Assembly (NCBI GenBank): GCA_022560025.1
Contig: JAFISE010000010.1
Span: forward strand, 186,001 to 250,000
Length of the DNA: 64,000 bases
Reading direction: 5' to 3'
From: Stagonosporopsis chrysanthemi
Taxonomy: Eukaryota > Ascomycota > Dothideomycetes > Pleosporales > Didymellaceae
The position numbers were made by a program, and so were the translations under genes. Under the pieces are notes generated by a model. The model worked only from the letters and a program-made list of their open reading frames with translations, made no database searches and had not been told where the DNA came from. Below, in pieces: positions 9,155-19,863 of the stretch (position 1 is the stretch's first letter; each line of letters opens with the position of its first letter).

Positions 9155-12100
9155 ATGCAGCCAGCGTCTCCCAACGATCTCGAAAACGCCTCAACTCCCC
9201 CAGCCGCCCCCGAAACCCTCCGCCCTACCTCCCAGCATGGACAGCGCCGCGACGATGACCCCCAGCCTCCTCTACAACCTCGCCCCGGTGGGCTGCGAGG
9301 GGAGTCTGAGTCACCGTCCGGTGGCGACACGCGCGACGCGTCGCGTTCAGCGACACCCGGCGCGGCTGGCGATGCTGAGACCGAGGGATTGAGCGGTCTC
9401 AGATTATCTACGCCGCCGCCGAGGAACAGAATCGACGAATATGAGAAAGCGCTGTCGAAATCAGCGCGGAAGAACTCCGAAGGGCCCCTGTTTGAGGTCA
9501 TCAAGACAGTCCGAAAGCCCGACGACAAGCGCTCCCCGATCGCCCACCTGCCCAACGAGATCTTGATTCACGCCATTGCCCACCTGTCGCCGAATGAACT
9601 CGCAGCTGTTGCGCTGGTCTCGAGACGCTTCAATGATCTTGTCACGACGCCGCATGCGTGGCAGGTCGCCTTTGCGCGGTACTTTCCCGGTCCGGCGGCG
9701 CTTGAAGATGCTGCGATTAATGCGAACCTGGAAGACAACGGCGACATTGTGCGTTCTGAGAAGAGAAAATTCACAAGGCTGACCGCGCTGGCATCATGGC
9801 GGAGCGAATACATCCTGCGCACCCGCATGCTGCGCTCTTTGGTCCGCGGCAAGCCTGTGCAAGACACGACCCCGTCGCGCGCCAGTCTTGTACAGAGTAT
9901 CCTTCCAGTGGTGACGTACGATGCGAAGACGTATACAACCATCAACCATATTCATGCCTCGTTTGGCAGTGGCCTCAACAAGAAAGAACCACGGTTCATC
10001 CACGGTGCGGACGATGTCGGCATGTCGACAGCGAGCGATCCGACTGTCGCAAAAGTCGATCCATGGGGCCAGAGCGACCCCAATTTCTACAGCCAGTTCT
10101 CGGAACGCTTCCCAGGAACTGCGGAGTGGGGCCTTGGATCTGGCGAAGTTGTGGGACGTCCGAATGTCATGGACGTGTCACAGCCTCACGGCATGATCTA
10201 CGGCCAGGGCTGCCCGGAAGGCTCCTGCTATTACCGTGCAACTGATGAGATGCGCGGTCGCTTCGTCGGAGAGCCGCTTGACTTCAACGTTCCTGAAGTG
10301 GGAGTACCCAAGCTGGGCATTGATGGTGGAGCCATCTGCAGCGTCTGGATTGCCAAGTCCAACACAATTCCAACACTATCGGAGGGCGTCATTGGCATGA
10401 TGATGGGATCAGCCGCTGGTGTGGTAACTGCCTGCAGTCTCGGTACTGACGGTGTGAAGGCAACACGATTGCAGAAAGGCGAGCTTACCGCTCGCTGGAT
10501 CCTCAGCCCTGGTGTCCCAATTGTCTCTATCGTTGTCGACGACAATTACTCTACGCGACGACAGTCACAGAACCGCATCTGGGCTGTAGCTCTGAATGCT
10601 CTTGGCGAACTATTCTACTTGACCAAATTCCCAACACGCAGCCAGGCCACTACGACCGACATTACAGAGCCTACAGAATACCTGGCTTGGCTCACTGGAC
10701 GGAGTGTTTACTGGAGCCTGGTCGAGCCCAGCAGGCGTGCTGCTAGGCCGGATCCTTACAGTGATGCCGAAGTCGATGGTAGTTACTCCCCCCGCACGTC
10801 CTGGGACGGCATGTGCTTGGGCAAGCAGCAGATTGCTGCAGAGACGCGAGAGATCCAGCAGTTCTTGCGTAAAGCACCCAAGGAGTTTCGAAAATCCTGC
10901 CTTGGCTGGGATATGCGTAGACGCCTCGAAGTTGACTTCGCTGGCGACGACGGCAACTACGCAGGCGAAGCGATCGTTGTCTTGGAATGCGGTCTTGACG
11001 AAGGCAACAACGCTGAGGTTACACGCTTCACTCGATGGCGGTCGAGCGACAAGGACAAAAGCACTGCTACTTCTACGCGCACCGCAACGCCACAGCTATC
11101 GCAAGCTTCATCGCTGTTTGGCGGCCCTGGTGCAAGTGTTGCAGAGGCTATTCAGGCACCTTTGCGTAATCGCAGCTCCTCATACATGTCATCTAGCAGC
11201 TCACCTGAGCGCACTAGCTTCGCAGAAGAGTGGCGATCCTCCAAGTTCAGCTTCGGTGGCTTCAAGAACACTCGTCTGACCGTGTCTGCGCTCGACAACT
11301 CGACATTTGCCACGCTCACACTTTCCGAAGACCCAGCATTAGGCTTCTCGACGGCTTCTACTGCGTCCTCTCCTTATGCATCGCCCATGTCCGTTGCTAG
11401 CCAACCAGCATCGCCTGCAGACATTCCCGGTCAGCGAGCACGGTTCCTTGCAGCAGGCACAAAGAGTGGCGTGGTGATTGTATGGGATGTTAGAGCACCT
11501 GTCTCGCGTTCGTCCGAATATGCCAACACCATCGAACCGCTCCGCATTATTTACACCGACTCGCCTGAGATCTCGTCTCTGGCTTTGACGTCCCTCTATC
11601 TTGTCGCTGGTGGAAACGACGGTCTGGTGCAGGCGTGGGATTCACTTGCGTCCAGCATGTCGCCCATCACCACGTTGCATTCGCGTCACGCAACTCGCGC
11701 TCGCAGGCGCCTTGTTCAAGCTCAAGCCTCAGCACAGGGCGTCGGCATCAACATGTTCGCTGCTGGTGCTGTGTGCCTTGATCCGGATCCAACAGTTCTT
11801 CGCGGTGCAGTTTCACTTGGCAACCAGCTGCGTTGGTGGAGCTTCAGCTCATCAGCAGCCGATCAATATAAGAGCAGTAAGCGTCGCCTGCGCCGCACCG
11901 AGCGCGGCACGAATCAAGCCAATGACCGCTTTACTGGTACCGGGCGGGCGAACCTGAAGGGCTACATTGAGAATGAACAATTCGAACTCGAACACGACAA
12001 AATCCAGAGGCGCAAGCAAGCTGAACGACATGCTGCCCGGTACGGAACTGACTTGCTTGAGGACGAAGACGAAGCGTTAGCGTATGCTCTCCTTCTTTCA

Positions 12101-12583
12101 CAAGAGAACGCTGAAGCGGAAGAGAAGAAGCGTCGCGAAAGCGAGTTCATCGAGCTCTCTCGACAAGATACTATCAAGCCCGAGCCTAGCAGCACTGCCC
12201 AATCTTCCTCGCACAACGGCACCAGTACAGACGAAGACCTCGACCCCGACATCGCCGAAGCCATCCGCCTCTCGCTCGCAGGAACCAACAGCGCCGATCC
12301 CTTCTCCGACTACACAGAACCTTCGCCCTTCGACATCCCAATCAAGTACGCCAAGGGCAAGAAGTCCGCATCGAGCTCGCCGTGGAACACACCAGCGAAG
12401 AAAGGCAGAGCGGGTGCGAGCTCGAGTAACGGGAATGAGCTCAGCGATCTGGAGTTCGCGATGCAGTTGAGCCTTGCTGAAGAACAGAGCAGGAAGGAGA
12501 TGGAGGAGGATCAGTTTCCGGCGTTGAGCCCGCGGCTGGGTGGGGGGCAGGGCAAGGGCAAGGGGAAGGCAAGGGGGTGGTAG
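9155..12583 (+). CDS. F-box protein with beta-propeller-like region and C-terminal UIM motifs (Ufo1-like)
   Basis: A single exon encodes 1142 residues. An F-box (LPNEILIHAIAHL, then VSRRFNDLV) lies at about 130-172. The middle is a long region with scattered WD40-like strands, such as GVVIVWDVRAP near residue 775 and GLVQAWDS near 825. Three ubiquitin-interacting-like helices follow at about 969-987 (EALAYALLLSQ), 1027-1042 (DIAEAIRLSLAG) and 1097-1112 (DLEFAMQLSLAEE). F-box, WD-like propeller and UIMs in this order is the layout of yeast Ufo1, an SCF receptor that directs the Ho endonuclease to degradation; the UIMs control turnover of Ufo1 itself. The partner here is unknown. The protein is probably an SCF ubiquitin-ligase specificity subunit. 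A later Met could be the true start, since the first 100 residues are low-complexity. Confidence 0.82.
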   Translation: MQPASPNDLENASTPPAAPETLRPTSQHGQRRDDDPQPPLQPRPGGLRGESESPSGGDTRDASRSATPGAAGDAETEGLSGLRLSTPPPRNRIDEYEKALSKSARKNSEGPLFEVIKTVRKPDDKRSPIAHLPNEILIHAIAHLSPNELAAVALVSRRFNDLVTTPHAWQVAFARYFPGPAALEDAAINANLEDNGDIVRSEKRKFTRLTALASWRSEYILRTRMLRSLVRGKPVQDTTPSRASLVQSILPVVTYDAKTYTTINHIHASFGSGLNKKEPRFIHGADDVGMSTASDPTVAKVDPWGQSDPNFYSQFSERFPGTAEWGLGSGEVVGRPNVMDVSQPHGMIYGQGCPEGSCYYRATDEMRGRFVGEPLDFNVPEVGVPKLGIDGGAICSVWIAKSNTIPTLSEGVIGMMMGSAAGVVTACSLGTDGVKATRLQKGELTARWILSPGVPIVSIVVDDNYSTRRQSQNRIWAVALNALGELFYLTKFPTRSQATTTDITEPTEYLAWLTGRSVYWSLVEPSRRAARPDPYSDAEVDGSYSPRTSWDGMCLGKQQIAAETREIQQFLRKAPKEFRKSCLGWDMRRRLEVDFAGDDGNYAGEAIVVLECGLDEGNNAEVTRFTRWRSSDKDKSTATSTRTATPQLSQASSLFGGPGASVAEAIQAPLRNRSSSYMSSSSSPERTSFAEEWRSSKFSFGGFKNTRLTVSALDNSTFATLTLSEDPALGFSTASTASSPYASPMSVASQPASPADIPGQRARFLAAGTKSGVVIVWDVRAPVSRSSEYANTIEPLRIIYTDSPEISSLALTSLYLVAGGNDGLVQAWDSLASSMSPITTLHSRHATRARRRLVQAQASAQGVGINMFAAGAVCLDPDPTVLRGAVSLGNQLRWWSFSSSAADQYKSSKRRLRRTERGTNQANDRFTGTGRANLKGYIENEQFELEHDKIQRRKQAERHAARYGTDLLEDEDEALAYALLLSQENAEAEEKKRRESEFIELSRQDTIKPEPSSTAQSSSHNGTSTDEDLDPDIAEAIRLSLAGTNSADPFSDYTEPSPFDIPIKYAKGKKSASSSPWNTPAKKGRAGASSSNGNELSDLEFAMQLSLAEEQSRKEMEEDQFPALSPRLGGGQGKGKGKARGW

Positions 12584-13796
12584 GCAGCCGATGTGGTTAA
12601 TACTTTTTGTTTCTATGAAGTGGTGTTCGCTTCGCTTCTATGGCTTCTGACTGAAGCTGGCGTCTTCTAAGAGAGCCTTGTTTCACGATGAGGTCGGGTT
12701 CTCACTTAACACAATTGCCTTGCCAAATCGTACCTCCACATTTATTTTTGCAGTGACTCTCTCCCTGTTCGAACGCTGCTAAGTCCCTGATGCAACGAGG
12801 GCGGGGGCGACAAAGATGGCGACAGATACGAAGGCATTCGCGACCAGACATATACAAGCAACAAACTCCTTCTGAATTTTGGCCATCCTTGGCCCAGGAC
12901 CTTGGGTATCGCAACCGGCCCTTCCTCTCGAATAATCTCGCATCGATAGTGAGCACCCCCGCCAGAGACATGTAGCACCCTCGACGTATACTTTATGAGC
13001 TGGGATAAGCTCACTGGGACGTAACCACTCCCCAGGAAATTCAACGACTTTCCCCTCTTACTCGTTCACAACGCCAGCCTGGTCATACCTGCTGCTTATC
13101 ACGGCACCAACCCTTGCAAAGTCCATAGGGTCTGTGAAACAAGCCATGAAGACATGACTGCCCACCCACCCAGAGTCCTGGCATCAACTTGGGGTCTTCA
13201 TATCGGCATCAACGACCACACAGAGACCTGTCTGCTATGCTAAGCTAAGGAAACCGAAACCCCCCATGCGGCTTTTGCCACGGGTAAATGCGGATTGAGG
13301 CGCTTTGCTAGACGAGTGGACCGCGAGATGCAACGCTTTACAGATCCCAAGCTGCTTATGCATGGAGTACAGAAATACCAGTTACCTGTTCGTGTGCGTG
13401 GGGACGTTTATGCCTTCCGGACGGTCGATCTAGACGCGATTAGCTTTGCGATAAGTATTGCCGTGAGCCAGGTTCGGCAGTGATGCCCTCGTCCGGCTTT
13501 GTGCTGGCAATGTGGTCATAATGATAGTATGCATCACCCAGAGCCGCTTTATATCTTTGTGAGTTCGTCCACATGCTGCAGATCAGGACGAATGGACCGG
13601 TGCAACCATTTGAGTCGCATGATGCGAAAGTCACGCCATACAGAGAACAGGCCCTACTTGTCAAGGAGAGTGAATTGTGTATGAATTAAGTAAGGAGGAC
13701 CAGATATTTGGCGAAGCTCATAATATCATATACAGTGGTTTCGATCTGTTCTGTCCTCATCGCGGCCTCACGCCAAACACGGCGGGCCAGGCATCC
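12584..13796. other. Intergenic region between two convergent genes
   Basis: These 1.2 kb between the F-box gene end and the 3' end of the Cys-repeat gene contain only short random-looking frames (for example 12702-12971 minus, 13295-13483 plus). I see no gene or RNA here. Confidence 0.5.
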
Positions 13797-15679
13797 CTAG
13801 TATACGACGCCCTTCACGACGATCTTGCCGTGCTCACACTTTAGCGTCACCTCCTCGCCGAATGTGTATGTCTTCCATTCGGGCTTCAGAGCCGGGGTCT
13901 CTTCCTTCTTTGGCGGCTCGGGCGTGGGATTATATCCGTCGTGCTCGTTTTTCGGGGGCTCAGGAGCTGGCTTGTGTTCTGGCTCAGGCTTGTGCTCAGG
14001 AGCTGGCTTATGTTCTGGTTCAGGTTTGTGCTCCGGCTCTGGCTTCTTTGGTGGCTCTTTCTCTAGAAGGTAGGGATTAGCAGAGTGTGTAGCGACGGAC
14101 AGGGACTAGAAGCATACTGTCATTGTCTTTTGGAGGCTCTTTGTGCTCATCCTTTTTTGGGGGCTCTTTGTGCTCGTCCTTCCTTGGGGGCTCCTTGTGT
14201 TCATCTTTCTTTGGAGGTTCCTTGTGCTCGTCTTTCTTTGGAGGAGCTGGAGGGTGCTCTGAACGACGTAAGTAAAAATTAAGCTCAGAGTGAACACAAT
14301 GGGCGTCTTACCGTCCTCTTTCTTCGGGGGAGGAGGCTTGTCTGAGTCAAATTAGCAGACAGAACCAAGATTCGGCATCAATTCAACCTGCCATCGTCCT
14401 TATCGTTGCACTTCACTTTATTCCCATGGTGATCGTAGCAATCCTTCTCTGTGTGATTGTAAGCAAGGCGTGAAGACGTGTGTTGGTGTAAGAATGCGAC
14501 TTACTGTCGTCGACCGGGGGTTTTGGGTCGGGCTTTTTGTCGCACTCAATTTTCTTCCCATGTGCATCATAACATGGCTCTACTACGGTGTCAGCAAGTA
14601 ATTCAAGGGAACGTGAACCTAGATCAACACACTGTCATCCTTGTCGTCCTTGTCGTCCTTGTCGTCCTTGTCGTCCTTGTCGTCCTTGTCGTCCTTGTCG
14701 TCCTTGTCGTCCTTGTCGTCCTTGTCGTCCTTGTCGTCCTTGTCGTNNNNNNNNNNNNNNNNNNNNNNNNNNNNNNNNNNNNNNNNNNNNNNNNNNNNNN
14801 NNNNNNNNNNNNNNNNNNNNNNNNNNNNNNNNNNNNNNNNNNNNGTCCTTGTTGTCATCGTGCACCGGGGATTTTGGATCAGGCTTCGATGGCTCTTTTC
14901 GTGTGTTAGTAAGCATTCTAAAAATATCAAACAAGAACTGATGTCACATACTGTCGCCATTATCGTCGTCATCGTCCTTGTGAGGAGGTTTTGGTTTGTC
15001 GTCTGCGCTATGGGTTAATAAAGTCGGTTGGGAGACAGACCAAAGAACAAACCTTTGTCCTCGCACTTTATCTTGTTACCATGTGCGTCCTTGCATTTCT
15101 TGTCTGTCTCTACATTAGCTTAATTTAATCAGGAGCATATTGTGCAATACCATCTTCAGCGGGAGGCTTTGGAACGTCCTCACACTTGATCTTATTGCCA
15201 TAAACATCTTTGCACTTCTTGTCTGCAAAAAAATCAGCTGAAGTCTCCCGAGGGCGTTAAGTGGACTATCTACCGTCTTCAGCTGGGGGCTTCGGAACGT
15301 CCTCGCACTTCACCTTCTTCCCGCTGTGATGATGACACTTCTTGTCTGGCGTCGTGTCAGTTGACTCAGCCATAGTTTGTGCAGTAGTTGACGTACCATC
15401 GTCATCATCGGAACCCTTGTCCTTGTCGCCAGGCTCTGCATGATAAGGTCAGTCACGTTACTCTACCGCACTGATATAGTACGGTGCGGTGTGCCTACTG
15501 AGCTCCTCCTTCGGACCCTCGCACGGCTTCTCCTTTCCTGAGTGGTCCCAGCACTTAGCAGGGTAAAGATCGGGAGTGGTCTTGTAGTCAGTGGACTGAA
15601 CGTCTTGGCGGGCCTGAATGGGCGTTGCCGCAACAGTGAAGGCCAGGATGGCGACAACGGCAGCCTGAGGAAGACGCAT
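13797..15679 (-). CDS. Secreted charged protein with repeated C-x9-C exons (unrecognised family)
   Basis: Twelve exons on the minus strand: 15679-15499, 15435-15397, 15345-15274, 15222-15151, 15103-15053, 15002-14952, 14894-14633 (with an N gap), 14579-14505, 14448-14392, 14341-14312, 14258-14118, 14062-13797. The N-terminus is a signal peptide (VVAILAFTVAATPIQA). An 11-residue motif C-x-[DH]-x-x-G-x-x-x-x-C recurs six times, mostly one per exon: CWDHSGKEKPC, CHHHSGKKVKC, CKDVYGNKIKC, CKDAHGNKIKC, CYDAHGKKIEC, CYDHHGNKVKC. Between and after them run Lys/Pro/Asp/Glu tracts, including a DDK repeat, KKDEHKEPP repeats and PEPEHKPAPEHK repeats, before a short C-terminal domain (YTFGEEVTLKC). All introns fall in phase 1. 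Intron 9 (14391-14342) must use a GC donor. It is probably a cell-wall or extracellular protein; function unknown. Confidence 0.75.
14636..14858. repeat. 9-bp minisatellite (gtccttgtc unit) inside a coding exon
   Basis: A perfect array of the 9-mer gtccttgtc runs from 14636 to the assembly gap, and one unit plus decayed copies resume after it. On the coding (minus) strand each unit encodes Asp-Asp-Lys. The true copy number is unknown because of the Ns. Confidence 0.9.
14747..14844. other. Assembly gap (98 Ns) in the minisatellite
   Basis: The run of N falls wholly within the 9-bp array, so assembly collapse at the repeat is the likely cause. With this gap size, exon 7 of the Cys-repeat gene is not a multiple of three, so the length is probably not exact. 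Confidence 0.95.
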
Positions 15680-18600
15680 GCTGTCGGCGGTGCGGAATAT
15701 ATACAGCAATTGGAGTGTTGTAGAAGCGAAAGCAGTAAAGCGATTGGTTTTACAGCGGCCGACTGAGATCAGTTGATGCACCTGCCTTGTGCGATGCCGA
15801 AAATTGGAACGTACGTTCCCTTCCCTTTATACATGACCATCCGTCGAGTCTTCAACAAGCCGCAGACCAAGGGTACAGCACAGTGAGGCTACCGATGCTG
15901 TTACGTTTGGCATTGTCCGTCACATCCACCGATCTCAGTGGAGGTTCCTAGCGTCCTGGGCACTACGTCGCTCGACACTTCCGAGGACCACGATGTCCCC
16001 AGCCAGCATCCAACTTATTAGGAATGATCGAGATGAAAGTCACCCGGTCGTAAGGCGAACACCACTAAGATGCGCTGTTGTGACAGTAGCTGCCACGACC
16101 ACCTGCAGGGGAGTATTGCCTAGGTTTACTCGTCGTAACGGAACCATATCCGTGCCGCCAGAAGACGTTGTCAAAGACCCTGACTGCCGAACTGCTGAGT
16201 ACAGGCCATAACTGAAGCTTCACTGGTAGTGGAGCGGTAGACTTGGCGAGCTACCGTTGCTGCCAGCCGTGTCCAGAGGCATGGAGACAGCGGGTCAACA
16301 CGTGCCTGTAGGACGTCCAAGCCACTACCGTGATTCAAGGACAGCGGGACACTTGGCAGGCGCTCGTTTTCGATGACGGTAGCAATAACGATGAGTGATT
16401 CTTGCTATGTGAGAGGTCAGCTTCTTCTTCCCCAGATGTGATGCGGGGTAGCGCCTCTGGCTGCTCTATTTCGAGGTGACACATTCCAACTCGGATAGCA
16501 GGTCAGACTACTCTGTACGTCCTGTTCATCGTTCTATTCCAGATGCAGTGACCATCACGATCTCCCGGGTCGGACTGATGACGTGGTAGAACCTTTCACT
16601 GGCGACCATAGTTGTGAGTAGGTATCCCGCTTCTTTGTCAAGAGGCCTTAAGTCAACGCTCAATATCTACTTCGGTTGAAATCGCCAGCTGAAAGTTCTC
16701 CGTAACTACTACGAAGCCATTGGGCATGGCATACGCAACGTCGCTGCGAATTGCTATGACATGCATACAACCATTGTCATCCTGACTCCTGGGACGTCCA
16801 AGCAAACTCACTCATGTATCCAGGTGCAGTAGTGTCAAGCCAGCTAAAAATACACCTTGTACTATTGACGGTAATGACGTTAGTCGGCAAGTCTGTTTCC
16901 TATTGGTTGTCAGAAAGCAGTCCGCCAAGATGTAAATGCTCGCTCAGCTGCAGCCCAGTTGTTGCCTTACGGAGAAGTGGAGTAACTCTCTCGAAGCGAT
17001 GGAGTAACACTCTCGAAACGATTGCAGCTATCGAATCCTGATGGACTGCAGCAGCAAGCGCTATGAGACTCCACTGCTATTGAGGCTTTCGCGATCGCCG
17101 TCTCTTCTAACTACTTCGGCTGATAGCTTCCGTGGGATCCAGGCTCCTTTAGTAATATATCATCATACAACGGCTAGGAGGCTTTTACACCTCATTTCGT
17201 TGCTGTTCACAGCATGCAGTTGTGTCGCACCTCGTCCCTATGAATCTCGTAAACAGTATTGCATCGATTCGTCAAGTATCTGGGCGACATCGGATCTGGT
17301 GGGTGTACTTGTTGTCCAAGATTGATACCGGTCTCCTGGAGGCTGGGTTTCACAGATGAGGGCTCGACCCACTTCGAAGAGCTGCAGTCGACCGGCTAGC
17401 GGGTACGCGGTCAAGTGCCACACACTGCCAAGCCTCGTGCTAAGCTATATAGTTGACTGCGGGAGTTTACCATGGATCGCTGACCGTTCGTAGCCCAGCC
17501 AGCCGCGCCGTTCTCTGAACCGAACTTCCCTCACCAGTTCAACAAGGCAGCCAGCGCAAGTAAAGGTACGCTCCCTTTGTCGTGACCCCGCAAACACGAC
17601 TGTTGATGATGCTGAGAATGCGAGATGACTGGTCTGGCTGGGCATGTAGACTTTGTAGTGCCCGTGGCACTCTCAAATGCTTGAGGATTTGCATTGATAC
17701 GCTTGGAAAGTCCTGTTCCACAGCGATCGAGGCACCGAGATCAGAGTTCGAGAGTAGTATATCCGAAAGATCCGCTTTCAAGTATTCATAAGCGCTCAAC
17801 AACGGTCGGCTTGATGTCGGATGCTTTATGGTGCAGGATCTGGTTCACTCCACTCGTGCGAGGCAAACGCAGTCGCGTCGTTTCCCCGCCTTTGTACTTC
17901 AATTCCGGTAGAAGTACCACTTGGGATGCTAGAGCGTAATCACGGCAACATCTTGCTCGTGTCGCGGCTGGTTCCCTCTTCGTGGACTGCGTCGACATGC
18001 TGGGAGGAAGGCATCCAATTAGCGCTAACGAAGTGAGAGAAACTCTGTCGGCCGCCGTGTCTGCCGGCCGTCTGTGATTACCCTCGGAGACTAGGTACAG
18101 GCAGGGCGCGACATAGTGTATTTGCCTAGCGAATCTTTGAAGAGAGTCTTTCATGGAAGGTTTGTCAAGTCGCCGTCAAATTTGACTGCTCAAGTAACAC
18201 GTTCCGTCTCTCATGAAATGTCGTTGCTTGATAGCATATGGTGATCCCTCGTCTTTTGACCTACCTTCATGTCTCCTACTTTCTGAGCCTTCTCTGCTGC
18301 CTCGAGGAAACGCTCTAGGTCTCTCACGTCTGAAGGTAGCGCAACCGTCCCTAGTCGAGGAATCTTCTGCAGAAAAGCAGCACGGTTCCCTCCGCATCAG
18401 CATCTACCACAGTGCTGTGTAAGCCTTAGACAATGGATTGATCAATCGCACACTATGATTGACCGATCAACCACAAAGGTGCTCTCTGGGCCACTTCCTT
18501 GTCACGGCCTTCATCGAAATCTACATCGATAAGCGTGTAACGAAGAAGCCAACGACCAGAGCAGGCAGTCCTTTGACCACTGGATGTGTGCGTCATATTT

Positions 18601-18878
18601 AAAGGGCACCGAGGCTGACGGGGCGTTTACATGGCTCGTGGGAGCATCATGGTTGATGTATTAGATGAACGTAAGGCTTAGAAGTTGCTGCTACGACCAA
18701 GGTACGCGTGACGCTGTGCGTGACCTGAGCATGACGTAGCAAATGGTCCGAGCGCTTGAGCTCCCCCGCCCCCCAAAACCAGGCAGTCACGATTCACCAC
18801 AACACTATCTCTATTGCCATAGCACCGAAGTTAGACCTCACCTACCTACACTCCAAAAACTCTCAAATCAACACCAAG
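15680..18878. other. 3.2-kb region without a supported gene
   Basis: Both strands show only short frames (the longest about 120 codons, 17786-18154 minus) without coding-like codon use, domains or splice-joined continuations. The first 150 bp include the promoter of the Cys-repeat gene. A 22-bp imperfect tandem duplication lies at 16979-17022. No terminal inverted repeats or transposase traces are visible. It may be old, mutated repeat DNA or simply a long spacer. Confidence 0.45.
16979..17022. repeat. 22-bp tandem duplication, two copies
   Basis: Copies at 16979-17000 and 17001-17022 share 20 of 22 bases (core ggagtaac...ctctcgaa.cgat). They are non-coding in every frame considered. Confidence 0.8.
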
Positions 18879-19282
18879 ATGTTCAACTACCTTCTTGCCG
18901 CCCTCCTGCAGCTGTCGATGTTCCTCCTTGTTGAGGCTGCACCCGTCACTATCCAAGGTGCTGAACCGTGGCAAGCTGGTACAGGTATGATTCTTTGTAA
19001 ACTATTTCCGAAAAGTTGTTGCTAAGCTCTTGTAGGTGGTGGTATCGTTGGTTTCATTGTGCTTGTCCTGGACATCATCGCTTGGAGTAAGTCAACGCAC
19101 AGGTTTCATCTGCAAAAGCTGACATCGGTGCTACAGTTGAGATCTTCAAGTCAAATCGCCCTGTCTCTGGCAAGGTCATTTGGTCTCTTGTCGTGTTTCT
19201 TTTCCCTGTCGTCGGCATGATCATCTACTACCTCTTCTCCAACCGCCAGGCCCATAACACATACGAGCCCATTAGCGCATAA
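18879..19282 (+). CDS. Small membrane protein with PLDc_N-like (phospholipase D N-terminal) segment
   Basis: Three exons (18879-18984, 19036-19086, 19137-19282) encode 100 residues; the introns are 51 and 50 nt with GTATGA/TAG and GTAAGT/CAG ends. The first about 20 residues form a hydrophobic signal peptide or anchor (LLAALLQLSMFLLVEA). After a short linker come a Gly-rich hydrophobic helix (GGIVGFIVLVLDIIAWIEIF), the SNRPVSGKVIWSL turn and a second helix with FPVVGMIIYYLFSNR. This helix-turn-helix with Lys-x-x-W and a P-x-x-G is the pattern of the PLDc_N family, found at the N-terminus of bacterial cardiolipin synthases and as small free-standing proteins. No phospholipase domain follows. 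The role is unknown; probably a small integral membrane protein. Confidence 0.78.
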
Positions 19283-19863
19283 GTCTCACCACGCCCCTCC
19301 CACGAATGCCCGAATGCAATAGCAGAAGGAAATAGGCCGACACACGATGTTGGTTCGATCTAGGCGAAAGAGGAGTTGGCGGCAGCAGGAATGGGGCCTT
19401 CATGCGTAAATGTCACTGGAGTTGACGGTTTATCATACCCCTGGACGTTCTTTTAGCACTGTTGACTAGCATTCGGAATCACTTCTAATGGTGCGAGTTC
19501 AACTTGGACCAATATCAATAAGTGCAAACACCGAATATGCCGCTCCTCGCTTCCCACCTCTTGTTACATCTGTGTTGATCTCTACAAAGAACGACCCTCA
19601 AACCCGCAGAACTCTGACAGGGTTCTATGCGGTATAATAAAAGGTGGTGCTGGTGACAAGTCACGTCTTTAGAGTTGTGAAGACATCATGCATTAGGCGT
19701 ACCGCGCGTAATTGATACCACGAACACGTTCGGACATATCGGTGAATCGACCAATCAGAATGTCACATTTGTCGGACATAGTGCTACGGGCACTCACGAC
19801 TGTAAGCAATAAAGTCGCACTCCTGTCGCAGACCATCCTTGACCTACTCTGCCAACGACAACT
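19283..19863. other. Intergenic region before the Zn2Cys6 gene
   Basis: These 581 bp hold no coding frame of note. They carry the 3' flank of the small membrane protein and the leader of the transcription factor. Confidence 0.45.

Noticed and set aside
8515..9555. 346-codon minus-strand open frame
   Set aside because: It lies antisense to the MYND-gene end and the start of the F-box gene; its composition is the mirror of plus-strand coding and it shows no domain.
14478..15018. Plus-strand frames of VVL, CRP or SLS repeats through the N run
   Set aside because: They are other-frame readings of the 9-bp minisatellite; only the minus frame fits the Cys-repeat gene with a signal peptide.
15680..18878. 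Possible transposon in the gene-free region
   Set aside because: No transposase frame, terminal repeats or target-site duplication could be found by eye.
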